A stretch of DNA of 13,227 bases, from contig MIDO01000107.1 of the NCBI GenBank assembly GCA_001831055.1, positions 1 to 13,227 on the forward strand. The letters are read 5' to 3'. Of this stretch, positions 1 to 7,213 are shown one piece after another. Origin of the DNA: Verrucomicrobia bacterium GWC2_42_7 (GTDB taxonomy: Bacteria > Verrucomicrobiota > Verrucomicrobiia > Opitutales > GWC2-42-7-A). Within the stretch, counting starts at the first letter, position 1. Each line of letters starts with the position of its first letter. The notes below the pieces were generated by a model that saw nothing but the letters and a program-made list of their open reading frames with translations, did not search any database and was not told the DNA's origin. A program made the translations under genes and the position numbers.

Positions 1-924
1 AAAGTATAGTAAAAATCCGATAATCCAGAAGCTATTGAGGAGTATTCTGACTTTTATAAAGTGGTATCTATCAAAAACGATTCCCCAGATCTTAATACTG
101 AGAAGGCGGCTGATTGCGGGGATAATAAAGGTGATCAGGGCCACGATGTTATTGGTTGCGTTGATTCCATACTTAGGATTTGCGAGATATTCAACGCGCA
201 CAGGGATGCTCATGAAATTCCCGAGTCCTAGGAATGTCCAGCTGATGATCATCAATCCGAACAACTTATCTTTCCAGAGTAGTTGGAAGTTGGCGAATAA
301 CTTGGGATTCCCTGTCGTCCGTAAAGGCTCAGATGGGACATTAAAGCTGGAGGCTGCGCAGAGGAGGCCGGCGATGGCCATTGCGCAGAAGATAGCTCTG
401 AAATTTGCGAGGTCGCAATCTAGCCAGTACCCTCCGATTTTAGAGAAAAAAATGCCGATCAATCCCTGCAAAAACAAGCCGGTTGCTAGAAATCGTCCCC
501 TTTCTTTTGCTTTATAGTTAAGGGAATAGATTTCTATCATTAATGGAGATTGTTGGCTTAAACAAAGATTCGCAAGAATGGCAAATATTGCAAACATCCA
601 TAAATTGATTGCACAACAACAACCGAACCAACAAATTCCGACGCATAAAAAGTATATAGCGCACAGTTGAGAAATCCGCCTAAACTTCATGCCTGCTCCA
701 AGAGTGAGCGTAATGGCATTCAAAAAAAGACCCACCTTTTCTGAAGAAGCGATACAAGCTTTCAACCAGTTAGGTGCGGAGAAAATGCGTATGGCAACCA
801 GTAGCACAAAAGACGACACGCCACTTTCAATAACTCCTTGAAAACAGCACCGCAAGGAATCATATCGGTAGGTTAATTGTGTTCTTTTTTCAGGAGTAAG
901 CATAGGGTTTGGAGGGGAACCCAT
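1..924 (-). CDS. MFS transporter, N-terminal 308 residues (runs off left edge)
   Basis: The minus-strand frame is open from an ATG at 924 to the window edge, so the C-terminal part is missing. The product is rich in hydrophobic segments: about residues 28-47 (GVIESGVSSFVLLVAIRIF), 60-78, a long block at about 85-130, and further segments to the edge. Near the end of the visible part, IWGIVFDRYHFIKVR resembles the cytoplasmic G-x-x-x-DR loop of major facilitator permeases, which places it between two membrane segments. The overall pattern (FQGVIESG..LLVAIR) recalls MFS proteins of PVC bacteria, from memory. The substrate cannot be told. The start at 924 is preferred over the in-frame ATG at 903 because GGGGGA lies just upstream of it. 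Repeat copy A separates it from ybaB on the same strand, so it probably has its own promoter or depends on read-through. Confidence 0.75.
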   Translation of the reverse strand, partial: MGSPPNPMLTPEKRTQLTYRYDSLRCCFQGVIESGVSSFVLLVAIRIFSAPNWLKACIASSEKVGLFLNAITLTLGAGMKFRRISQLCAIYFLCVGICWFGCCCAINLWMFAIFAILANLCLSQQSPLMIEIYSLNYKAKERGRFLATGLFLQGLIGIFFSKIGGYWLDCDLANFRAIFCAMAIAGLLCAASSFNVPSEPLRTTGNPKLFANFQLLWKDKLFGLMIISWTFLGLGNFMSIPVRVEYLANPKYGINATNNIVALITFIIPAISRLLSIKIWGIVFDRYHFIKVRILLNSFWIIGFLLYF

Positions 925-968
925 ATCGGTCCCCCAATGCGGTTACCTCAATTCTCTCTTAATTATTA

Positions 969-1155
969 TATAGTAAAACGCATTGAAAATGAATACAGTA
1001 TTTTATTTTGGGGCGACTTCTCATCCATCGCATAATAAAAACCGTAAGGTTTTGATTGTGCGATTATTAAAAGTGTTTCTTGGGAAGGGGATGAAACCTT
1101 TCTTTCTTCAGGAAGAAGGGTTTTCGCGTATCTATTCTCTATGCTCTTTGCTATA
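969..1155 (+). repeat. MITE-like repeat, copy A
   Basis: This 187-bp unit lies between TATAG at 969-973 and CTATA at 1151-1155. The left terminal repeat reads TAGTAAAACGCATTGA, and the right end is a diverged inverse (CTATGCTCTTTGCTATA on the plus strand). Inside are hairpin I at about 1030-1063 (CGCATAATAAAAACC, loop GTAA, GGTTTTGATTGTGCG), the spacer TTTCTTGGGAAG, and an imperfect hairpin II at about 1092-1126. The left 105 bp is nearly identical to copy D. The right end overlaps the last codons and stop of ybaB. Confidence 0.8.
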
Positions 1156-1459
1156 ATATACCGTTTAAGCTGAACCCTGCCGAAACCTTCCCAAGTTCTT
1201 CTTCACTGAGGGTTTTTGCTTTGGATACCGCTTCTTTGATTGCTGACAATAGGGTTGCTTCGATAATTTCTTTTTCTTCTTTAAAAAATTCCTTATCTAT
1301 TGTGAGCCCGAGAATTTCCGATTGTCCGTTGATTTTTATAGTAACAGCACCACCTCCGCTAGATACAACAATTTCTTTGGACGCCAACTCTTGTTGGACG
1401 GATTCCATTTTCTTTTGCATTTTCTGTGCTTGTTTTATGATTTTTCCTACACCGACCAT
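1151..1459 (-). CDS. ybaB: YbaB/EbfC family nucleoid-associated protein
   Basis: The 102-residue product has the normal family length. It begins with an amphipathic helix (VGKIIKQAQKMQKKMESVQQEL), followed by the glycine-rich turn SSGGGAVTIKINGQ and the helix around EATLLSAIKEAVSKAK, the standard YbaB/EbfC order. Family members form dimers that bind DNA without strict sequence specificity and help organise the nucleoid; in many bacteria the gene sits next to dnaX or recR, which is not the case here. It lies 64 bp downstream of truB on the same strand and probably belongs to the nrnA-truB unit. AAGG about ten bases upstream of the ATG is a plausible ribosome-binding site. The last codons and the TAG stop lie inside the terminal repeat of copy A, so the natural C-terminus may have been altered by insertion. 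Confidence 0.93.
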   Translation of the reverse strand: MVGVGKIIKQAQKMQKKMESVQQELASKEIVVSSGGGAVTIKINGQSEILGLTIDKEFFKEEKEIIEATLLSAIKEAVSKAKTLSEEELGKVSAGFSLNGIL

Positions 1460-1523
1460 GGGTTAAAAGCCTTTTTATTTTTTGTTTCAAGTCAAGGATG
1501 TTTAGCTACAAGAGATTCAAGCT

Positions 1524-2246
1524 TCAAATGCTAGAAGGAACGGCCTGATAAATGGGAATGAGTTGGCGTTTGATCTCAGAAATGGATATGGTTTCAAGCT
1601 GGTCGAGAGTCAAAGCTTTAGAAATATGGAAGTGACCGGATGCAACACGACGAAGCTGGATTAAATGTGCACCGCACCCGAGTTTTTGCCCGAAGTCATG
1701 TGCGATTGTTCGAACATAAGTCCCTTTAGAGCAAGCAACACTAAATGAAATTTGAGGCAAGTCCATTGCGGTTAAATCAAAGGAGGCTATGTGAATTGCA
1801 TGCGATTCTCTCTCAATCTGTTGACCTTTTCTTGCTAACTTATAGAGAGGAGTTCCATTGACTTTTTTTGCAGAAAACATGGGCGGAATTTGCTGTTGAT
1901 TTCCCAAAAAAGATTTCATCGTTTCTAAGATTTTTTCTTTTGAGAGGTCAGGAATCTCCTTTTGTTCTATGCATTCGCCTTCAGAATCATGGGAATCTGT
2001 TGTTTGTCCCAGTTTAAGGGTTCCCTCATAAATTTTGTCCAAGGTAACGAGGTATTGAGAAACCTTAGTAGCCTTTCCTATTAATAAGATAAGAAGACCG
2101 GTTGCGATAGGGTCAAGCGTTCCAGCATGACCAATCTGACGCATTTTTAACTTGCGGCGGATGCAGTCCACGACATCGTGAGAGGTGCAACCAGAAGGTT
2201 TATCAATAAGAAGAATGCCCTCAGGCTCATTGACAATTGAATTCAT
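1524..2246 (-). CDS. truB: tRNA pseudouridine(55) synthase TruB
   Basis: TruB converts U55 of the tRNA T-arm to pseudouridine. The 240-residue product opens with [17 protein letters not shown], the family's N-terminal motif. It carries the catalytic-aspartate motif [23 protein letters not shown] at about residues 39-61, and then the conserved [17 protein letters not shown] and [15 protein letters not shown] blocks. It is shorter than the roughly 314-residue E. coli enzyme and appears to lack most of the C-terminal PUA-like region, as in other short TruB proteins. Its ATG overlaps the nrnA stop in an ATGA arrangement, which implies translational coupling; nrnA-truB adjacency is common in bacteria. 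No separate promoter is needed. ybaB follows after a 64-bp gap. Confidence 0.96.
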   Translation of the reverse strand: MNSIVNEPEGILLIDKPSGCTSHDVVDCIRRKLKMRQIGHAGTLDPIATGLLILLIGKATKVSQYLVTLDKIYEGTLKLGQTTDSHDSEGECIEQKEIPDLSKEKILETMKSFLGNQQQIPPMFSAKKVNGTPLYKLARKGQQIERESHAIHIASFDLTAMDLPQISFSVACSKGTYVRTIAHDFGQKLGCGAHLIQLRRVASGHFHISKALTLDQLETISISEIKRQLIPIYQAVPSSI

Positions 2247-3256
2247 GAAACAGGAAGGTTATGCTGTTTGAAATGTTCTGCAAGTTTTTCTATAAGGGTC
2301 GGATAAAAAGAATCGATATCTTGTTGAATATTGAAGGCTGCTGCGCAAATGTGTCCCCCTCCGCCAAATTGTTTTGCAAAGTCATTGACCTTGTAAGCGG
2401 GGTTATCTGTCCGTAGGCTCGCTTTCAAAAAACCGAGAGAATCATCGAGAAATACCCCGACTTTAACTCCTTGAATGGATCGCGTATAAGTAACAAATCC
2501 TTCGGAGTCTTCTCTTATCGCACCTGCCTCCTTGTAGTCTCGCGAACTTAGCCGGCCGATACAAACATTGCTGTTGAACTCCATTTGGAGTGAAGAAAGA
2601 AAACGCTGAAGAAGTCGGATACGACCAATACTATCATTGTTAAACACAAGATTATCGATCATTGCTGGATTGGCTCCTAAGCGGACGAGTTTTGCAGCCA
2701 GGGAAAAAGTATCCGCTGTTGTTGCTGGGTATAAAAATCGACCTGTATCCATTGCAATACCCAAAAGAAGAGCTTGTGCACTTATTTTATCTATCGGAAA
2801 TCCTCCTTCAAAAAAATACTTTGCTAGCATGGCACACGTTGCAGCTTCATTTTCGACAAGATTATGGACAGCATAGCCCGGATTCGAAAGGTGGTGATGA
2901 TCGATGTTCAGAAAAATAGTTGGAAAGCGCTGAGAAATTGTTTTGCCGCACCGGAAAGCTTCTGCGCAGTCCACTGTGATTGGAACAAATGCATCGTTAG
3001 GAATGTCTCCCACAGATAAGGTAGGAGTGTCTCCCACAAAAGGCTTAAGCACTCGGGGGATTGGATCATCGTAAGTTATTTGTGCATGGGCACCTATTGC
3101 ATTCAAGCAGCGACAAAGAGCAACTTGAGCCCCAATACAATCCCCATCCTGTCGTACATGTCCAATTACCAATACCTTTTTCCCTCTCAGGGAAAATATT
3201 AGTTTTTTAAATTTTATAGAAGTATCGGTCTCAAAAATCGATTTTGATTCGTTCAT
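2243..3256 (-). CDS. nrnA: DHH/DHHA1 phosphoesterase, NrnA-like oligoribonuclease/pAp phosphatase
   Basis: NrnA-type enzymes degrade very short RNAs and dephosphorylate 3'-phosphoadenosine-5'-phosphate. From the chosen start the protein has 337 residues, normal for the family. The DHH domain shows [13 protein letters not shown] (metal-binding aspartates), [12 protein letters not shown], the signature NIDHHHLSN, and [14 protein letters not shown]. The DHHA1 domain ends in the substrate-binding [11 protein letters not shown] motif. The frame stays open to an ATG at 3361, but I prefer the ATG at 3256: it places the GHVRQDGD motif about 32 residues from the N-terminus, has AGAAGAG just upstream, and leaves the perfect hairpin at 3282-3312 in the leader rather than in the coding sequence. 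It is the first gene of nrnA-truB-ybaB. Confidence 0.9.
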   Translation of the reverse strand: MNESKSIFETDTSIKFKKLIFSLRGKKVLVIGHVRQDGDCIGAQVALCRCLNAIGAHAQITYDDPIPRVLKPFVGDTPTLSVGDIPNDAFVPITVDCAEAFRCGKTISQRFPTIFLNIDHHHLSNPGYAVHNLVENEAATCAMLAKYFFEGGFPIDKISAQALLLGIAMDTGRFLYPATTADTFSLAAKLVRLGANPAMIDNLVFNNDSIGRIRLLQRFLSSLQMEFNSNVCIGRLSSRDYKEAGAIREDSEGFVTYTRSIQGVKVGVFLDDSLGFLKASLRTDNPAYKVNDFAKQFGGGGHICAAAFNIQQDIDSFYPTLIEKLAEHFKQHNLPVS

Positions 3257-3281
3257 TTCTCTTCTACAAGATAAGGATTGT

Positions 3282-3312
3282 ACACATACACATCTAAAGG
3301 ATGTGTATGTGT
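3282..3312 (-). promoter_or_regulatory. Perfect 13-bp hairpin in the nrnA leader
   Basis: The arms ACACATACACATC (3282-3294) and GATGTGTATGTGT (3300-3312) are exact inverse complements around a five-base loop, TAAAG on the plus strand. The hairpin ends 26 bases before the preferred nrnA start. There is no T-run after it on the minus strand, so it is not a simple terminator. It could be a protein-binding palindrome, an RNA-stability element or an RNase processing site. If translation starts at 3361 instead, it would lie inside the coding region. Confidence 0.5.
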
Positions 3313-3540
3313 TCCAAAAGAAAGCATGTACACTTTTTCCTATTTTATTGAGATTAATCATCCTGTATCTAAAATTTTAGTGATAGGTTCAAAACAAGGA
3401 AATTCGTAAGAACTTCGACAAAAACAGTTTTTGTATAAAACAAAAGATTTCTTAGTTAAGTCGTTTTTTTTAAATAACTTACCTATAAAATAAATTATTT
3501 CTTATTTATAATAGAATGGCTGTTATAATCAATAACAAAA
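3313..3540. other. A/T-rich upstream region of the nrnA unit
   Basis: No convincing gene is seen here. The stretch is strongly A/T-rich, with several runs of A or T and a small palindrome (TTTTGT-TTTAT-ACAAAA on the minus strand, around 3430-3446). It probably holds the promoter for nrnA-truB-ybaB. On the minus strand, TTGAAC at 3388-3393 and TAGATA at 3367-3372 are possible -35 and -10 boxes, but the spacing is only about 15 bases, so no single promoter can be assigned with confidence. The open frame from the ATG at 3361 crosses the left part of this stretch. Confidence 0.3.
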
Positions 3541-3562
3541 ACTTGCCAAGAAAAATCTATAA

Positions 3563-3788
3563 GATTCGATCGACAACTGGGCACAGGTTATTGCTTCTTC
3601 AGAAAATGAACTGCAAAAAATGCCTGCATTGCCTAACATAGGGCACTTGGAGAGTGGCAATGTGCAAAAAACTGGATACCTTTTAAAACCCCTTTCTTTA
3701 AAAATGAAAAACGTCTTTTATCGTAGAATTTATTGACAATAAAGGCAGCCTTTATGCTGATCTTGAAGGAAGGATGGGGCTCTCTCCT
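3563..3788 (+). pseudogene. Possible frameshifted gene remnant running into repeat copy B
   Basis: After a stop at 3560-3562 one frame reads DSIDNWAQVIASSENELQKM and stays open to about 3716. It appears to continue in another frame as FIVEFIDNKGSLYADLEGRM. The composition (GSLYADLEGR, ENELQK, HLESGNV) looks protein-like and unlike the A/T-rich sequence to the left. The second frame stays open through copy B to a TGA at 3927-3929. I do not recognise the family. A short functional gene starting at the ATG at 3774 would consist mostly of repeat sequence, so decay is the simpler reading. This is a weak call based on appearance only. Confidence 0.25.
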
Positions 3789-3789
3789 T

Positions 3790-3918
3790 TGGTGCTTAAA
3801 GTTTTATGGACTTTAAGCATCAAATCATTGGTTTTTCTTGGGAAGGTTGCGGAAGCCCTTCTTTTTTACCTCAAAAAGAAAGGTTTCCTTAACTCGATTT
3901 TCAATGCGTTTTACTATA
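3790..3918 (+). repeat. MITE-like repeat, copy B (left end missing)
   Basis: It starts with a 13-bp hairpin: TGGTGCTTAAAGT (3790-3802), loop TTTATGG, ACTTTAAGCATCA (3810-3822), with one G-T pair. Then come CAAATCATTGG and TTTCTTGGGAAGG, shared with copy E, an imperfect hairpin II (GGAAGCCCTTCT ... AGAAAGGTTTCC), and a right terminal repeat TCAATGCGTTTTACTATA ending at 3918. No left terminal repeat was found. It lies 16 bp beyond the tsaB stop and faces it. Confidence 0.75.
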
Positions 3919-3934
3919 ACGTGAAATGAATGAT

Positions 3935-4519
3935 TCAATTAAAGTTCTCATTAGGCGTGATAAGTTCCTCGAGGATAAAAGGATAAGGTTTTAGTGAATA
4001 GTGGATGCGTTTGTGTTCGAGGGAGAATGTTGACTTTTTAGGGGGGGGGGCGAATAGGGGTATATTTAGTTTTTCAATTTCTGTGATAGTGAGCTCTTTG
4101 ATTTTCTCTGAGAAATCATCTTCCTTCAAAATCATGAGACAATGCCAACGATTCTCAATGGATTCCGAAACGATAGCAATGGGATATTTTATGTCCTTAT
4201 ATTCTTCTTTAATTATCTTTGCTATCGCGTATAAGTTGTTGAATGAAAATGTAATTATTGTGGTGTTACTAAGCCTTGCCCATGTTTGACAAGCCATGGA
4301 AGACAACCGTATTCCAAGAGTGGAACCCGGACCCTCACAGTACATTAATCGATTGATGTCTTTCAGCTCAAGATTAGTTTCATATAGGCAATGCCTTACG
4401 GAAGTAAAAATACTCTCTAGTGCAGGTATGTTGTTTTCAGAAAAGGAGATCCATTGCTTTTCTTTCAAAATTCCCACTTGTACGTTCAAAGACGATGCAT
4501 CTATGACTAATGATACCAT
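3935..4519 (-). CDS. tsaB: TsaB-like tRNA threonylcarbamoyladenosine biosynthesis protein
   Basis: TsaB is the scaffold partner of TsaD in making the t6A37 modification of ANN-decoding tRNAs. The product of about 194 residues begins MVSLVIDASSLNVQVGI, matching the family's ILAIDTS strand, and carries the diagnostic GPGSTLGIRLSS at residues 63-74 (GPGSFTGIR in typical members; here FT is replaced by TL). It is somewhat shorter than the roughly 230-residue E. coli protein, with the C-terminal half poorly conserved. The ATG at 4519 is chosen because the family starts right before this strand; an ATG at 4549 and a GTG at 4585 are in-frame alternatives, and none has a good ribosome-binding site. 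The gene sits alone between repeat copies B and C. A ten-C run (coding sense) lies in codons 157-160. Confidence 0.82.
   Translation of the reverse strand: MVSLVIDASSLNVQVGILKEKQWISFSENNIPALESIFTSVRHCLYETNLELKDINRLMYCEGPGSTLGIRLSSMACQTWARLSNTTIITFSFNNLYAIAKIIKEEYKDIKYPIAIVSESIENRWHCLMILKEDDFSEKIKELTITEIEKLNIPLFAPPPKKSTFSLEHKRIHYSLKPYPFILEELITPNENFN
4041..4050. repeat. Ten-base G homopolymer inside tsaB
   Basis: Ten consecutive G on the plus strand (C in the coding sense) encode the prolines of FAPPPKKS. A slip of one base would change the last 35 or so residues of TsaB. It is the longest G/C run I see in the window. Confidence 0.9.
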
Positions 4520-4599
4520 ATTAAGGTTTTTAAATTTCTCCAAAAACATATTTATAGTCAACTGCATTTGAGCCCGATGAAACACGATTTCTGATGAGA

Positions 4600-4911
4600 T
4601 ATAGTAAATTGCATTGAGAATGGATATGTGGAAACCGTTCTTTCTGAGGAGAAGAAGGGGTTCCTGACAGAAAGCATCTGTTCAGTTTTTTGGTATGTTG
4701 GGCCACGGATTCACACTCCCTTACGTACGAATGTACGCTCGGTCGTATTCCCCTTGCCCGCCTTCTCAAAAACAGAACAGATGCTTTCTGAACTTTCCCA
4801 AAAAACCTTTTAATAGTCGCATAATCAAACATTTACGGTTTTTATTATGCGATGGAGGAGAAGTCGCCCCAAAACAAAACACTGTATTCTTTTTCAATGC
4901 GTTTTACTATA
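4600..4911 (-). repeat. MITE-like repeat, copy C (longest, with nested insertion)
   Basis: This 312-bp unit runs from TATAGTAAATTGCATTGAG at its left edge to CTCAATGC-like TTCAATGCGTTTTACTATA at its right edge, giving clear terminal inverted repeats with TA at both ends. Relative to copy A it is inverted: hairpin I (CGCATAATCAAACAT / GGTTTTTATTATGCG) is at about 4818-4851, and the hairpin II region is at about 4630-4666. Between them lies an extra segment with its own inverted repeats. It occupies most of the gap between tsaB and the EamA gene, which contains no gene. Confidence 0.85.
4668..4790. repeat. Nested inverted-repeat unit within copy C
   Basis: Perfect 16-bp inverted repeats CAGAAAGCATCTGTTC (4668-4683) and GAACAGATGCTTTCTG (4775-4790) bound a 123-bp segment absent from copies A and D. 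The interior can also fold imperfectly (GGGCCACGG against TTGCCCGCC) and has a small CGTACG/TGTACG stem near its middle. It may be a second MITE inserted in the first, or the ancestral core lost in the other copies. Confidence 0.65.
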
Positions 4912-4974
4912 ACGCTAATTCGTTGGTAGGGAAACCTCTAAAGCTTCTATTTTTTCAAAAAAAGCGTTTTTAGT

Positions 4975-5055
4975 GTCAAAGTTTGACTTTGCTCAAATTT
5001 GCACCTTGTTACTTCTCTTTTGTCATAAGCTATCCTGAAGCGAAAAGGGTATATT
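4975..5055 (+). promoter_or_regulatory. Upstream region of the EamA gene with palindrome GTCAAAGTTTGAC
   Basis: The palindrome GTCAAA-G-TTTGAC occupies 4975-4987 and contains the -35-like TTGACT at 4983-4988. No good -10 is found at 16-18 bases, so a promoter is only suggested. AAAGGG at 5044-5049 precedes a TTG at 5056. The palindrome could be an operator. Confidence 0.3.
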
Positions 5056-5103
5056 TTGTTTGCATTTTTCACAAAAAACTTTCTGATGGGCCTTATAAAA
5101 ATT

Positions 5104-6066
5104 ATGAAAGCATCTTCTTCTAATCAAAATTACTATGTTGGCATTGGTTGGTTCCTTTTAAGTCTCGTTTTCAGTATATCGTTAGATGTTGTTCAAAAGT
5201 ATCTTGGACAAAACATTCCTTGTGTCCAAATCACATTCATGCGCTTTCTTTTTGGGACAATTTCTTTGCTTCCTTTTATGTTGTATTATGGGAAAAGCTC
5301 GTTTTACACAAGCCGTCCGAGTGTGCATATTTTTAGAGGTGCTATGCTTTTTGGCGGAATAGCCTTATGGTGTTATGGACTGAAGGTGGTTCCCCTTTCT
5401 ATGGTGACGACAGTCAGTTTTACGATTCCTCTATTTACATTGCCCCTGGCTGTCGTTTTTTTGAAAGAAAAAGTGGGCGTTGTCCGTTGGACTGCAACTT
5501 TAATTGGATTTATTGGAATTTTACTTGTTTTCAATCCAACGGCATCAGAATTTAATCCGTCTTCCCTCTGGTTAGTAGCTGCCGCATTGATGTTTGCTGG
5601 GTTGGATGTCATTAACAAGCGTTTCATTGTGAAGGAAAGCATGCTTGCGATGCTATTTTATACGGCATTGATCACCATGTTTCTCGGTGTTGTTCCGGCT
5701 TTTATGGTTTGGGTAATGCCAACTTTCTCTCAACTATGTTTACTTTTTTTACTGGGCTGTGGCGCTAACTTGATTCTCTTTTGCCTCTTGAAGGCATTTC
5801 AACGTGTTGAAGCATCGGCGGTTGCGCCATTTCGCTATGTGGAGTTTATACTATCAAGTTTATGTGGGTTTCTGCTGTTTCATGAAGCACCCACCACGGC
5901 CACTTATTGGGGCTTGTTAATAATCATTCCAAGTGCACTGTACGTGATCTACGCTGAAACACACCAACGCAAAACGTCAATAAAAGTATCCTCAAATGAA
6001 AAAGCAAACGAGGAGACTGCAGCTGGGAAAATGTTAAGTTCCGCTGAGAAATCACAATCGGAATAG
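5104..6066 (+). CDS. EamA/DMT-family membrane permease
   Basis: The product of about 320 residues is almost wholly hydrophobic and contains about ten predicted membrane segments arranged as two EamA repeats. The first begins YYVGIGWFLLSLVFSISLDVVQKYL with FMRFLFGTISLLPF; the second begins WLVAAALMFAGLDVINKRFIV and ends FRYVEFILSSLCGFLLFHEAPTTATYWGLLIIIPSALYVIY. Family members carry out small metabolites or take them up; related proteins include S-adenosylmethionine transporters of intracellular bacteria, but the substrate here cannot be read from sequence. A hydrophilic tail of about 35 residues rich in Lys, Glu and Ser follows the last segment. The ATG at 5104 is used; an ATG at 5086 and a TTG at 5056 with AAAGGG upstream are in-frame alternatives. 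hemB follows after 148 bp on the same strand. Confidence 0.88.
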   Translation: MKASSSNQNYYVGIGWFLLSLVFSISLDVVQKYLGQNIPCVQITFMRFLFGTISLLPFMLYYGKSSFYTSRPSVHIFRGAMLFGGIALWCYGLKVVPLSMVTTVSFTIPLFTLPLAVVFLKEKVGVVRWTATLIGFIGILLVFNPTASEFNPSSLWLVAAALMFAGLDVINKRFIVKESMLAMLFYTALITMFLGVVPAFMVWVMPTFSQLCLLFLLGCGANLILFCLLKAFQRVEASAVAPFRYVEFILSSLCGFLLFHEAPTTATYWGLLIIIPSALYVIYAETHQRKTSIKVSSNEKANEETAAGKMLSSAEKSQSE

Positions 6067-6096
6067 GGTTTAGCTTACGTTGACGCATCCGAAAAC

Positions 6097-6150
6097 TTTT
6101 TCCATTTCAAAAAAAGGGTTTCCTTCGTTGTCAATAGGAATTAAATTTAC
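6097..6150 (+). repeat. Fossil fragment of the MITE-like family, copy G
   Basis: The stretch TTTTCCATTTCAAAAAAAGG followed by GTTTCCTT, GTCAATAGG and AAATTTACC resembles the right half of copy E (TTTTACCTCAAAAAGAAGGG, TTTCCTC, CTCAATGC, TTTAAC) with many changes. It fills part of the gap between the EamA gene and hemB. The match is by eye and weak. Confidence 0.35.
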
Positions 6151-6214
6151 CAGATTCCCTCAGCCACGTGTTTAATCTTGTTTTGTACAGAAGAATGAGT
6201 ACGATGCTGGGGGC

Positions 6215-7213
6215 ATGAAGATTGATTTACAGAGGAGGCCTAGGCGGCTTCGTCAATCGCCTGGGGTTAGGGATCTTGTGCAAGAAACGTTTGTTTTGAA
6301 AACGGACCTTATACAGCCCCTTTTTGTAATAGAGGGAAAATCGAAGAGGCAACCGATTGAATCGATGCCAGGGATTGATGCACTGTCTATTGATCTCCTT
6401 GTTGATGAATGCGAACTGCTTGGCAACATTGGAATCAGAGGAGTCGCTTTGTTCCCGAGAATTGACAATCGATTAAAGGACGAGAGGGGAACGGAAGCAC
6501 TTAATCCAGATTCCTTGATATTGAAGGCCATTCGTGCTATTAAGAAAAGAGTACCCAGCTTGATTCTAATTGCGGATATCGCGCTGGACCCTTACACCAC
6601 GCATGGACACGATGGCATATTTAACAAGAGGCAGACGGATGTGGACAATGATGCCACTGTGAAAATCCTTGCACAAATGGCAACGTTGCACGCTAAGGGC
6701 GGCGTAGACTGGGTGGCTCCTTCGGATATGATGGATGGTCGTGTTCGGGCTATACGTCATTCGCTTGATAAAGAGGGACATGTGGATACTTGTATCTTGG
6801 CATATAGCGCTAAATTCGCGTCGGCTTATTATTCTCCATTCCGAGAAGCAATTGGGAGTAACTTTCACAAAAAAAACTCACCTTTATGCAAGCGTACGTA
6901 TCAACTCAATCCCGGAAATCGTCGTGAGGCTTTGCAGGAAGCGGTATTAGATGAACTAGAAGGTGCAGATATGCTGATGGTAAAGCCCGCTGGACTCTAC
7001 TTAGACATTTTAAGAGAAATTCGCAATAATACACACCTTCCTGTGGCGGCATACCAAGTTTCAGGTGAGTATTCTCAAATATATGCAGCATCCCAAAATG
7101 GCTGGCTAGACCTCACTCGCTGTAGAGACGAATCATTACTAGCCATAAAACGTGCCGGTGCCGATATCATTCTCTCTTATTTTGCGAAACAGGTTGCCCT
7201 TTCTCTATCCTAA
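6215..7213 (+). CDS. hemB: Porphobilinogen synthase (delta-aminolevulinic acid dehydratase), magnesium type
   Basis: HemB condenses two 5-aminolevulinate molecules to porphobilinogen in haem synthesis, in the cytosol. The 332-residue length is typical, and all landmarks are present: RPRRLRQSPGVRDLVQET and LIQPLFVIEG at the N-terminus, VAPSDMMDGRV at 167-177, the Schiff-base lysines in AYSAKF (Lys200) and MVKPAG (Lys257), and AYQVSGEY. The metal loop reads ADIALDPYTTHGHDGI (residues 120-135) with no cysteines, where zinc enzymes have three, so this is a zinc-independent, magnesium-type enzyme. The ATG at 6215 fits the family N-terminus; the nearby GGGGG is too close to be a good ribosome-binding site. 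hemA is in the same window but on the other strand, in a separate unit. Confidence 0.97.
   Translation: MKIDLQRRPRRLRQSPGVRDLVQETFVLKTDLIQPLFVIEGKSKRQPIESMPGIDALSIDLLVDECELLGNIGIRGVALFPRIDNRLKDERGTEALNPDSLILKAIRAIKKRVPSLILIADIALDPYTTHGHDGIFNKRQTDVDNDATVKILAQMATLHAKGGVDWVAPSDMMDGRVRAIRHSLDKEGHVDTCILAYSAKFASAYYSPFREAIGSNFHKKNSPLCKRTYQLNPGNRREALQEAVLDELEGADMLMVKPAGLYLDILREIRNNTHLPVAAYQVSGEYSQIYAASQNGWLDLTRCRDESLLAIKRAGADIILSYFAKQVALSLS

Noticed and set aside
35..517. Plus-strand open frame of 160 codons at the left edge
   Set aside because: It lies wholly antisense to the MFS frame, which has clear membrane segments and runs on past the edge.
4530..4832. Minus-strand open frame of 100 codons across copy C
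   Set aside because: It runs through the repeat and its nested inverted repeats, has a composition unlike a protein, and overlaps the tsaB start region in another frame.
6178..6206. TTGTTT and TACGAT upstream of hemB as a promoter
   Set aside because: The boxes are partial matches and the transcript would start nearly at the ATG, so it was not called.
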